DNA of 40,659 bases, from assembly GCA_910579205.1 (NCBI GenBank), contig CAJTTD010000013.1, positions 1-40,659 of the forward strand. Direction: 5' to 3'. The DNA is from an uncultured Christensenella sp. (GTDB lineage: Bacteria > Bacillota > Clostridia > Christensenellales > Pumilibacteraceae). Below the pieces are notes generated by a model that was given only the letters and a program-made list of their open reading frames with translations, was not told the origin of the DNA and ran no database searches. This document shows positions 7,739 through 14,617 of this stretch, one piece after another; positions within the stretch are counted from its first letter, which is position 1, and every line of letters begins with the position of its first letter. The position numbers and the translations under genes are program-made.

Positions 7739-7767
7739 TTGCTTTTGTAGTGCGGTTATGCTATAAT
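7739..7767 (+). promoter_or_regulatory. Orphan promoter upstream of palindromic repeat
   Basis: TTGCTT (7739-7744), 17-base spacer ending TGC (extended -10), TATAAT (7762-7767). No coding gene follows on this strand before the terminator at 7975. Confidence 0.65.
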
Positions 7768-7773
7768 GAAACT

Positions 7774-8014
7774 ACTATAAACAGTAATTTAGCTGAATAC
7801 TCGTCATTGCGAGGGATCAACGCGACCGCGGCAATCCGGACTATTCCGCTCTTTCCAAACATTTACTTCCGGATTGCTTCGCCTACGGCTCGCAATGACG
7901 GATTGGACATAATATCACGCCAAGACAATACAAACGTTAAATTAAAAATTATCTTTATAATCTTTTATAAAGTATAGCGCACTATCTTCGCAAGCGAAGA
8001 TAGTGCGCTATTTC
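7774..8014 (+). ncRNA. Candidate small RNA (promoter to terminator, no gene)
   Basis: Transcription from the promoter at 7739-7767 would run about 240 bases to a 16-bp terminator stem at 7975-8010. Inside lie a nested palindrome (7802-7900) and an AT-rich stretch. A 75-codon frame (7750-7977) starts before the predicted transcript, has no ribosome site and merely reads through the palindrome, so an RNA product is more likely than a protein. The terminator also serves the convergent flotillin gene, so it need not belong to the RNA. Confidence 0.4.
7802..7900. repeat. Palindromic interspersed repeat (CGTCATTGCGAG type)
   Basis: Outer arms CGTCATTGCGAG (7802-7813) and CTCGCAATGACG (7889-7900) are a perfect 12-bp inverted repeat. 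Inner arms GCAATCCGGA (7831-7840) / TCCGGATTGC (7868-7877) are a perfect 10-bp one. This arm sequence is widely seen as a dispersed intergenic repeat in unrelated bacteria (established from memory; no search done). It would fold as a long cruciform or RNA hairpin. Confidence 0.85.
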
Positions 8015-8016
8015 TT
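7975..8016. terminator. Bidirectional terminator
   Basis: Perfect 16-bp stem TAGCGCACTATCTTCG (7975-7990) / (7995-8010) with loop CAAG. TTTCTTT follows on the plus strand and a T-rich run on the minus strand. It ends the flotillin operon and, if real, the small RNA. Confidence 0.9.
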
Positions 8017-8076
8017 TGCCCACAAGGAAATCCCTATAACAGATACCCTTATGCGACTGCTTTTTGTGTTTGGATG

Positions 8077-9525
8077 TTATTTGTCGGAAGGTTTGGACTT
8101 TGATTTTTTGTCCGTCTTTACGGGTTCTGACGCAGAGCTGTTGTCCGTTACTTTGCCGAGATAGTCGGGAAGTTCCATGCCGTTCATCTTGAACAATTCG
8201 TTGAGCGGGGGAACGGAGCCGAGCATGCCCGACAAGAAGTTTGCCGTAGTGGGCTTGCCGTCTTTCATGCTGTCCCAAACGGTTACTTTGTCTATGCGGA
8301 GATTCTTTATAGCGTCCACTTGCATGGATACAAGGTCTTGGATCTTGTCGGCGATGAGCATCTTTACCGCGTCGTCGCTCTTGCCGCCCGTAGCCGCGAT
8401 TATCTTGCCGAAACCTTCCGCTTGTTTGGACAGTATTTCGAGCTGACCTTTTGCTTCGGCAACGCGTTTGGCGTATTCCGCGTCCGCTTCGCCTTGCGCT
8501 CTTCTGCGTATGCGTTCCGCTTCCGCTTCCGCTTCGATCTCGGCTTTTTGTTTTTGGATCTCGGCGTTTACGAGAACGTCCGCTTCGAGGGTGGCGCGTT
8601 CGCGCTTGGCACGTTCCGTTTCCGCTTGCTGTTCTGCTTTGTAAGCGTCCTCGTTGGCTTTGGCTTGAGCGATAAATTCCGCCGATTGCGCTATGCGGTT
8701 TGATTCCGCTTCCGCTTCGCGCAGTCGCGCGTTGGATTGACTGATAAGAACTTTAGATTTGTTTTCGCCTTCGATGGCTTTGGAGTTGGCGGACGCAACT
8801 TGAATGCGTTCGTCCATTTTTGCATTCGCTTCGCCGATCGAGCCGTCGCGATCTTTTTCGGCGACCGATTTTTTGGCGTCGTTTATGACTTTTGCCGCAG
8901 CTTCTTTACCGAGCGCGTCGATGTAGCCGGACTCGTCGTTGATATCGGTTACGTTGACGTTGATAAGGCGCAGACCTATCTTTTTGAGTTCGCCCTCGAC
9001 GTTTATGGAAACGGCTTCCAAAAATTTGTCGCGGTCGGTGTTGATCTCTTCTATGTCCATGGTGGCTATGATGAGACGGAGCTGACCGAAGATGATGTCT
9101 TCCGCAAGCCGCTGTATCTCGTTGAGCGGGAGAGAGCGGAGGCGTTCGGCTGCGTTTTGCATAACGCCAGGCTCTGTGGATATGCCTACCGTGAAGCGCG
9201 AAGGAACGTCTATACGGATGTTCTGACGCGAAAGCGCGTTTTTAAGATCGACTTGGATGGATATGGGCGTCAAGTCCAAAAAGCTGTAAGCTTGTATAAA
9301 CGGAACTATAAACGCCGCGCCGCCGTGTATACACTTTGCCGAACGCGCAGTGCCGTCGGCGGCTTTGCCCACTTTACCGTAAATGACCATTACCTTGTCG
9401 GACGGACATTTTTTGTAACGTGTCGCGAGCATGATGATGAGCAGAAGGACAAGCAATACCACTACGATGACTATCGCAACGATACCGCCTACCATTCCGC
9501 CGGAAAGGGATAAGAGTTGTTGCAT
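8077..9525 (-). CDS. Flotillin family (SPFH domain) protein
   Basis: 482 aa, the usual flotillin size. Residues 8-36 are one membrane segment, followed by the SPFH domain (VMVIYGKVG to about residue 220, with the SIQVDLKNALSRQNIRIDVP strand region), then a long charged coiled coil (about 220-400) with the repeated Ala-Glu pairs typical of flotillins, and a Lys/Ser-rich tail. AAGGAG sits 6 bases before ATG 9525. It follows the NfeD-like gene by 74 bases on the same strand; NfeD proteins and flotillins are paired across bacteria. The complex organises membrane microdomains and scaffolds other membrane proteins. A shared terminator lies at 7975-8010. Confidence 0.95.
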   Translation of the reverse strand: MQQLLSLSGGMVGGIVAIVIVVVLLVLLLIIMLATRYKKCPSDKVMVIYGKVGKAADGTARSAKCIHGGAAFIVPFIQAYSFLDLTPISIQVDLKNALSRQNIRIDVPSRFTVGISTEPGVMQNAAERLRSLPLNEIQRLAEDIIFGQLRLIIATMDIEEINTDRDKFLEAVSINVEGELKKIGLRLINVNVTDINDESGYIDALGKEAAAKVINDAKKSVAEKDRDGSIGEANAKMDERIQVASANSKAIEGENKSKVLISQSNARLREAEAESNRIAQSAEFIAQAKANEDAYKAEQQAETERAKRERATLEADVLVNAEIQKQKAEIEAEAEAERIRRRAQGEADAEYAKRVAEAKGQLEILSKQAEGFGKIIAATGGKSDDAVKMLIADKIQDLVSMQVDAIKNLRIDKVTVWDSMKDGKPTTANFLSGMLGSVPPLNELFKMNGMELPDYLGKVTDNSSASEPVKTDKKSKSKPSDK

Positions 9526-9599
9526 ATTTTTCTCCTTTTAGGTATTTTGACTGTATATTGTTATATTGTATATCTTTTGTGCGTCAGTTATAATAACGA

Positions 9600-10340
9600 T
9601 CAGTCTTTTTCCACGGTTATCGACGGCTTTTTGTATTTTTCCACCAAAAGCACGTTTGCGCCCGTATGACCTATGACTTTTATTTCGGACGACGTGGGCA
9701 AAGGCTCGTTGCTGTCGGTTACCGCTTCGTATTCGGCGTAACGCTCTTGGATCAAAATGTTTACCTTGCCGAAACCGCTTCGGGCGGGGGGAACGGTCAA
9801 GTACACCGTACCCGTTTTGCCTATCGCGTTTTGCGGATTGATATTGCCGTTGCTCTGCAGCTTTTCCATGCCGAGTATCGCCGCCGCCATGCCGCACGCC
9901 GCAGCAAACCCGCCGGCAAGCGCAAGTATGAGCGCTATGTACCAATCTATCGCGTAACATAAAGTATAGCCTATCCACGCGCCCACGGCAAGAAAAGCGA
10001 TTATCGAGCGGAAGCTCAGCAGTCTGAGCCCGAATGGGAGGGACGAGCCGCCCGTATGTACGTTATCTCCGTCTATATGCCCGCCGACGTCGTTTGCAGA
10101 AGGACTTCCGTCAAATACCGACGACAGACCTTCGCCGACTCCGCCGTTGCCTATGTCGGACACCCCGCCTATATCGGTTACGTCGGACACGTCCGCATCG
10201 GAAATGCCTCCGCCCGAAAAGTCGGCGTCGCTTGCGCCGCTTATAAGCATAAGTATGATCTGTATCAAAAGAACTGCCGTTGCCGCACAAGCGATGACAA
10301 ACATCACTTGTTGAAACAGCGACATCGAATTCCACCACAT
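9600..10340 (-). CDS. NfeD-like membrane protein
   Basis: 246 aa. One N-terminal segment (about 10-32), a Gly/Asp/Ser-rich loop of some 60 residues (about 35-95), two or three membrane segments (about 105-160), then a soluble C-terminal beta domain with IGKTGTVYLTVPPARSGFGK and IKVIGHTGANVLLVEK, which matches the OB-fold end of NfeD proteins. No ClpP-like protease domain is present, so it is the short form. The start is ATG 10340: GGAGG lies 9 bases upstream, whereas the TTG at 10349 touches the GGAGG and is too close. It is the first gene of the NfeD-flotillin pair, with a consensus promoter. The glycine-rich loop is odd for the family. Product family fairly sure, exact role not. Confidence 0.8.
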   Translation of the reverse strand: MWWNSMSLFQQVMFVIACAATAVLLIQIILMLISGASDADFSGGGISDADVSDVTDIGGVSDIGNGGVGEGLSSVFDGSPSANDVGGHIDGDNVHTGGSSLPFGLRLLSFRSIIAFLAVGAWIGYTLCYAIDWYIALILALAGGFAAACGMAAAILGMEKLQSNGNINPQNAIGKTGTVYLTVPPARSGFGKVNILIQERYAEYEAVTDSNEPLPTSSEIKVIGHTGANVLLVEKYKKPSITVEKD

Positions 10341-10369
10341 AGTGTGCAACCTCCGAAGTTTTCGTTTCG

Positions 10370-10398
10370 ATTATATCACAAATCTTATACCGTGTCAA
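10370..10398 (-). promoter_or_regulatory. Promoter of NfeD-flotillin operon
   Basis: Read on the minus strand: TTGACA (10398-10393), 17-base spacer, TATAAT (10375-10370); both hexamers are perfect. Predicted start about 10363, leader about 23 bases. Confidence 0.92.
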
Positions 10399-10492
10399 TA
10401 TCGTTTGTATAATTTGCATTTTTTATCGCGCTTTTACAACAAACTTGCAAATTTTGCAGATCTCATAAGGGCGATATTTTGTATGCGCGGTA

Positions 10493-10522
10493 TTGACAAA
10501 CGGTGAACAAAAAGTGTAATAT
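10493..10522 (+). promoter_or_regulatory. Promoter of DUF3810 gene
   Basis: TTGACA (10493-10498), 18-base spacer, TAATAT (10517-10522) preceded by TG. Back to back with the NfeD promoter. Confidence 0.75.
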
Positions 10523-10563
10523 AGAATGCGGACGTGTAAAATACGTGCCGAGTGGTGTCTGTC

Positions 10564-11856
10564 ATGTTCGGAAAAAAAGCGAAAAAAAGAACATACCCGC
10601 TCTTTGCAGTAAAGCGCGCGCCGCAACCCGCAAAGATCAAGGTGTATCGAACGGCAAAAAGACCGCTGTCGTACGCCTTTTTCGCGTTGCCGTCCGTATG
10701 CCTCTTGCTGCTCGCATTGTTTGCGGTCATGGACACGGTGCGCACCGACCCGCAGACCGCCGAATGGTGGACTACGCACATACAAGCGGGCTGGGAAAAG
10801 TTCGCGGGTACGATATCTTCCGTATTTCCGTTTTCTGTGTTTGAATTTTGCGTCGTAGTTCTCATACTGTCGGGCATATTCCTTGCCGTGCGGTTGTTTA
10901 TAAATCTGTGTCATGCAAACTTCAAGCGGATAGCTTTCGGCATAGTGTCTGTTGCGACAGCCGCGTTCACGGTACTCGATCTTTATATGATGTCAATGGG
11001 TTTCGGGTATTACAGATACGCCATGCCGCTCCCGCAAGCGGGCGGCGGTTACAGCGCGCAGCAAGCGGTGGAAGCGGTTGAGTATTTTTTGAACGATTAT
11101 AACGCGCTTGCGAAAAAGTTCGAGCGCGATGCGGACGGCAATGTTGTTTGTCCGTATACGTTCAAAGAGCTAAGCGAGCTGTTGATAGACGAATATGCAC
11201 GCGTCTATGACGGATACATGCTCAAATATACGCCCACGGTAAAGCCTATCGTTAACAGTTGGCTGCTGTCCGACGTTCTTATAATAGGCATTACGTTTTT
11301 GCCTACGGGCGAAGCCAACGTAAATATCGATGCTCCCGCCACGCAAGCGGTTTCCACAATGGCGCACGAGCTTGCGCATACCAAGGGCATACAGCGGGAA
11401 GGCGACGCCAATCTTATATCCCAATATTTATTGATATCGTCATCTAACGATTATCTAAGGTATTGCGGTTATTTCGACACATTCAATAAGCTATTGTCCG
11501 CAGTAATGCTGGCGGGCGATAAGGAGAACTATTTGCGCCTGTCTTACGCCGTAGACCCGCTAATAGGCGCAGAGCGCAGGATCACGCGCGAGTATTGGAA
11601 CGCTCAACCCGATATTACGGGCAAGATAGGCGAGTTTTTTAACAATATATATTTGAAGTTGAACGGCGCGTCCAACGGAACGGGCAGTTACGACGACGGA
11701 AACAAGACAGACACCGTAACCCCGATAGATCCCGATACGGGCGAACCCGAAAAAGACCCCGATACGGGCGATACGGTAGTTATCCCCGTGTATTCGTCGT
11801 TGCAAAAACTGTACTTCTACTTGTACGAGCAGAGCAAGGGATATGCTAATAAATAA
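10564..11856 (+). CDS. DUF3810 family membrane zinc metallopeptidase
   Basis: 430 aa from ATG 10564; a GTG at 10552 in frame is possible and neither has a clear ribosome site. Three membrane segments lie in the first third (about 33-55, 90-112, 122-142), as in DUF3810. A soluble domain follows with the zinc site: AHELAHTKGIQREGDAN holds the HExxH pair and a downstream Glu that fits the third ligand. The tail has two PDTG units (DPDTGEPEKDPDTGD), a likely flexible spacer, before a final helix. The family is annotated as a putative protease of unknown substrate; the HExxH is intact here. Monocistronic, between a divergent NfeD gene and a shared terminator. Confidence 0.85.
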   Translation: MFGKKAKKRTYPLFAVKRAPQPAKIKVYRTAKRPLSYAFFALPSVCLLLLALFAVMDTVRTDPQTAEWWTTHIQAGWEKFAGTISSVFPFSVFEFCVVVLILSGIFLAVRLFINLCHANFKRIAFGIVSVATAAFTVLDLYMMSMGFGYYRYAMPLPQAGGGYSAQQAVEAVEYFLNDYNALAKKFERDADGNVVCPYTFKELSELLIDEYARVYDGYMLKYTPTVKPIVNSWLLSDVLIIGITFLPTGEANVNIDAPATQAVSTMAHELAHTKGIQREGDANLISQYLLISSSNDYLRYCGYFDTFNKLLSAVMLAGDKENYLRLSYAVDPLIGAERRITREYWNAQPDITGKIGEFFNNIYLKLNGASNGTGSYDDGNKTDTVTPIDPDTGEPEKDPDTGDTVVIPVYSSLQKLYFYLYEQSKGYANK

Positions 11857-11880
11857 TATGACGGCAAAAACCGCAATGAA

Positions 11881-11927
11881 AATACGCCCCGCGAGTTTGT
11901 TTTTACTTTCGGGGCGTATTCGGTTTA
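11881..11927. terminator. Bidirectional terminator
   Basis: AATACGCCCCG (11881-11891) / CGGGGCGTATT (11910-11920), 11 bp, with an outer AACCG/CGGTT extension. It serves the DUF3810 gene and the convergent tautomerase gene. Confidence 0.85.
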
Positions 11928-11936
11928 AAAAGCTTG

Positions 11937-12176
11937 TTACAGCAGATCTTTGGGGTCGTACTCGGGTTTTTTAAATACGGCGGCGGGCGGTTTGTCGGCG
12001 ATCTCCGTTTGGAAAACGTCTTGCCACTCTTGCGCGTCGTAGTCTTCTATTGTGCATGTGATCCAGTGCTTGTCCGCGCCGAGGTCGCGGCTGAGAACTT
12101 CCACGAGATCTTTTGCAAGCTGTTCTTTTTGCGCTTGCGTTCTGCCCTTGAGCATTTTTACCGAAATATTAGGCAT
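11937..12176 (-). CDS. Tautomerase family protein (4-oxalocrotonate tautomerase-like)
   Basis: 79 aa. Met is followed at once by Pro (MPNISVKM), the N-terminal proline that acts as general base once Met is removed. The rest follows the beta-alpha-beta plan: GRTQAQKEQLAKDLVEVL helix, then ITCTIEDYD strand. Slightly longer than the 62-residue classic enzymes, with a C-terminal extension (VFKKPEYDPKDLL) common in Firmicute members. The start overlaps the end of the S-component gene upstream by 8 bases, so the two are coupled. Tautomerases of this group act on enol/keto acids or dehalogenate; the substrate here is unknown. Confidence 0.9.
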   Translation of the reverse strand: MPNISVKMLKGRTQAQKEQLAKDLVEVLSRDLGADKHWITCTIEDYDAQEWQDVFQTEIADKPPAAVFKKPEYDPKDLL

Positions 12177-12837
12177 TTATATCCTCCATATCCAATATAG
12201 GTTTCTTTTGCGGCGGCAGCAGTTTGAGCTTTTTCAGCAGCGGTATGAGCGACAGCGTTATCGCTATGTTTATCGCGCCCACCGCAAGCTGCAACGCGCG
12301 CGACGGTCCGAGATACACCCAGAACGATTTTTCCATGAACGACTTGAGTTTTAAGTAGTATTTGCACCACACCCATATCGCAAACGAGTCGAATATCAAC
12401 GACACGAATATGGAACACACTATTCCCGATATCAAAAATCTGACAACATAGCTTTCGGACGGACTGTATTTGAAACACAATCCTGCCACCACGCCGTACA
12501 TGGTGCAACCGAACGCCAAAAGCGGATTTATAGCGCCTTTGGGAACGATTATCGCCCCGAGTATGTCCGATATAAAACAGACTGAGCCGCCGCCTATCGG
12601 ACCGACTACCGCCGCCGCTACTAGCCATACCGTGTATATCAGCGTTACTTTGAATGCGTCGTTGAACGTTAAAAACTGACCGATCAGTTTCATCACGATA
12701 GCGAGCGCCGTAAACACCGCGGTGTAGGTGAGCCATCTGGTAGTGCCGAATTTCGGCGGGGTTTTTGTGCGGACTCTTCGTGATTTGGTAATTGCATTGT
12801 CCGGAGTTGCAATTTCCTGTTGAGCGTTGTTACTCAA
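12169..12837 (-). CDS. ECF transporter S component (folate-type family)
   Basis: 222 aa from TTG 12837. Six hydrophobic segments are visible from about residue 25 on; the ALAIVMKLIGQF start and the GPIGGGSVCFISDILGAII stretch fit S components of energy-coupling factor (ECF) vitamin transporters, nearest the folate/queuosine group. The TTG start is chosen because AAGGAG lies 10 bases before it, and because the upstream ATG at 12912 falls between the -35 and -10 of the promoter at 12897-12925, so it could not be in the message. No ECF ATPases or T component are in the window; they would be shared from elsewhere. Substrate not determined. Confidence 0.75.
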   Translation of the reverse strand: MSNNAQQEIATPDNAITKSRRVRTKTPPKFGTTRWLTYTAVFTALAIVMKLIGQFLTFNDAFKVTLIYTVWLVAAAVVGPIGGGSVCFISDILGAIIVPKGAINPLLAFGCTMYGVVAGLCFKYSPSESYVVRFLISGIVCSIFVSLIFDSFAIWVWCKYYLKLKSFMEKSFWVYLGPSRALQLAVGAINIAITLSLIPLLKKLKLLPPQKKPILDMEDINA

Positions 12838-12896
12838 TGTCGGGCTTCTCCTTCGACGACGCGTTGTATACGCAACGTCTGTATTTATTTGATTTG

Positions 12897-12925
12897 AGAA
12901 TACCACGAACATTGCGCAAAGTCAA
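12897..12925 (-). promoter_or_regulatory. Promoter of S component-tautomerase operon
   Basis: Minus strand: TTGACT (12925-12920), 17-base spacer, TATTCT (12902-12897). Its position rules out the upstream ATG at 12912 as the start. Confidence 0.7.
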
Positions 12926-12930
12926 GCGTT

Positions 12931-14460
12931 TTACATTTGTGCGCGCCTTTGCGATACCGCGCGTTTTTGCATGCGCTTTCTCTTAAAGATGTTTATGCGT
13001 TTTTTGCGAGTGAAATTAACATCGAATTCCACCGCGCCGAATACGACTGCGAGAAGCGCGGTAAAGCATACTCCGCCTATGGCGGCGGCAAACATCGCTA
13101 TCAGTTTTTGCGGTATTATGGAATTGACGTATTCTGTAAAAAGCCACGCGGGATACGCGGCGGCAAGACATATTATGAGCGGTTTGAAAAAGGTGAGCTT
13201 AAAGCCGGTGCGTCGCTTGATGTCTATAATGTCGAGCACGGACGAAACGATGAGGCTCGCTCCGAACGATATCATGAATATGTCCATGTTGAATCGTGAG
13301 TAAAACGCAAACGATATTATGTACATCACGCCCGCGCCTATTACATAGTTGATGAGCGATTTCTTTTCCAGATCGAGCGAATTGAGCATGGACGAAGCTA
13401 TGTTTTCAAACGACAGCGGTATCAACAGCCATGCGGACTTGCGCAAAAATACTCCCGCGTCGGTATTGTCGTAAATTATAGTGCCGAGATCGTCGCCGAG
13501 CGCGCAGTAAACGGGAAAAACTATAGTCGCCACGAGTATGGAAAAGCACAGCGCGTTTTCTATCTGCCGCCGCATGTTTGTATAGTCTTTTTCGGCGTAC
13601 GCTTGAGAAAGAGTGGGGATCATGGCGAATGCAAGCGATCCCACCACTGTTATGGGAAGGTATAATAGCGGCAGCGCCATGCCTACGCACGACCCGAATA
13701 TGTACATAGACTGTTCGGAGTTGAGCCCAGTGGACATCAAAAGGAAGGGTACTGCGACGGCTATTACGTAATTGTTTACGCTCGACGTTGTGCGCGACAG
13801 CGTTATGGGCAGAGCGGAGGAAAAAAGCGGTTTGAAATGCGCGTTGGGTGGGGCGAGCTTGCGTTTGCCGCAAAAGTAAAACAGCGCGCAAGCTACGGCG
13901 GATACAAGACATGCGCAAGTCATAGAAAAAGCCACCGCTTTGTTTTTATCCGAAAACAATGCAAACAGTATGACGCATGCCGCAATGCGCGCGATCTGTT
14001 CTATGAGTTCTACAATGCTGACCGCGGCGAATTTTTTCTCGCCCCACAGCACGCCTCGAAATGCCGAATATACCCCCGAAAAAACGAGCGCGGGGAGCAT
14101 TATCATGACGAGCGTCATGGACTCGCGTTCGGCAAACAGCGCGCCTATCGGCTTTTTGAAAATAAGGACGAGCGCGCACAAAAGCAGAGATATCATAAGC
14201 TCGAGTATCAAAGCCGCAGAACAAACGCCGCCGCTCGAACGCCCGTCTTTTGCCGTCATCTTGGATACTACGAGCGGTATTCCCGAAGTGATGAGAGTGA
14301 GAACGGCAAAAAAGAAGGACAGCGCGACCGAGTATACGCCCATACCTACCGCGCCTATCTCGCGCGACAGATATATCTTGAATATAAACCCGAGCGTGCG
14401 CTCGGCAACGGTAAACGCCGTCAATGTTACTACTGCTTTTGCTATAGGTTTCATGGGCAT
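12931..14460 (-). CDS. Oligosaccharide/lipid flippase, SpoVB/MurJ-type (MOP superfamily)
   Basis: 509 aa, about 14 hydrophobic segments spread over the whole length. The N-terminal block (TFTVAERTLGFIFKIYLSREIGA, shown in part, then GVYSVALSFF) and the SGIPLVVSK stretch are typical of the polysaccharide-biosynthesis/SpoVB family. YRGVLWGEKKF-like and YLPITVVGSLAFAMIPTLS blocks also fit. SpoVB takes part in spore cortex formation in Bacillus, and relatives such as MurJ flip lipid II; which role applies here cannot be told. It ends in a Lys/Arg-rich tail (about 485-509). Start ATG 14460 has no clear ribosome site; a second ATG two codons on is equally possible. Divergent from the transglutaminase pair. 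Confidence 0.85.
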   Translation of the reverse strand: MPMKPIAKAVVTLTAFTVAERTLGFIFKIYLSREIGAVGMGVYSVALSFFFAVLTLITSGIPLVVSKMTAKDGRSSGGVCSAALILELMISLLLCALVLIFKKPIGALFAERESMTLVMIMLPALVFSGVYSAFRGVLWGEKKFAAVSIVELIEQIARIAACVILFALFSDKNKAVAFSMTCACLVSAVACALFYFCGKRKLAPPNAHFKPLFSSALPITLSRTTSSVNNYVIAVAVPFLLMSTGLNSEQSMYIFGSCVGMALPLLYLPITVVGSLAFAMIPTLSQAYAEKDYTNMRRQIENALCFSILVATIVFPVYCALGDDLGTIIYDNTDAGVFLRKSAWLLIPLSFENIASSMLNSLDLEKKSLINYVIGAGVMYIISFAFYSRFNMDIFMISFGASLIVSSVLDIIDIKRRTGFKLTFFKPLIICLAAAYPAWLFTEYVNSIIPQKLIAMFAAAIGGVCFTALLAVVFGAVEFDVNFTRKKRINIFKRKRMQKRAVSQRRAQM

Positions 14461-14579
14461 ATTTTATGTTTAAGCAAGGTGTAAAATGACAGAGTGTGTC
14501 GAAAACGACGAACAGTGTGTCTGTTTGCCGCATAAACATTATAATTGTATTAAATTTGACATGCGCTTCCTTTTTTCCT

Positions 14580-14608
14580 TTGCTATTTATCGCGGCGAAT
14601 GATATAAT
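14580..14608 (+). promoter_or_regulatory. Promoter abutting start of transglutaminase-like gene
   Basis: TTGCTA (14580-14585), 17-base spacer ending TGA, TATAAT (14603-14608). The ATG at 14618 is only 9 bases beyond, so the mRNA would have a leader of about 0-3 bases. Confidence 0.75.
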
Positions 14609-14617
14609 GAGCGTATC

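Noticed and set aside
7750..7977. 75-codon plus-strand frame across the palindromic repeat
   Set aside because: Begins before the predicted transcript start, lacks a ribosome site, and its sequence is just the palindrome read as codons.
12838..12912. ATG at 12912 as start of the S-component gene
   Set aside because: It lies between the -35 and -10 of the gene's promoter and has no ribosome site; TTG 12837 has AAGGAG at good spacing.
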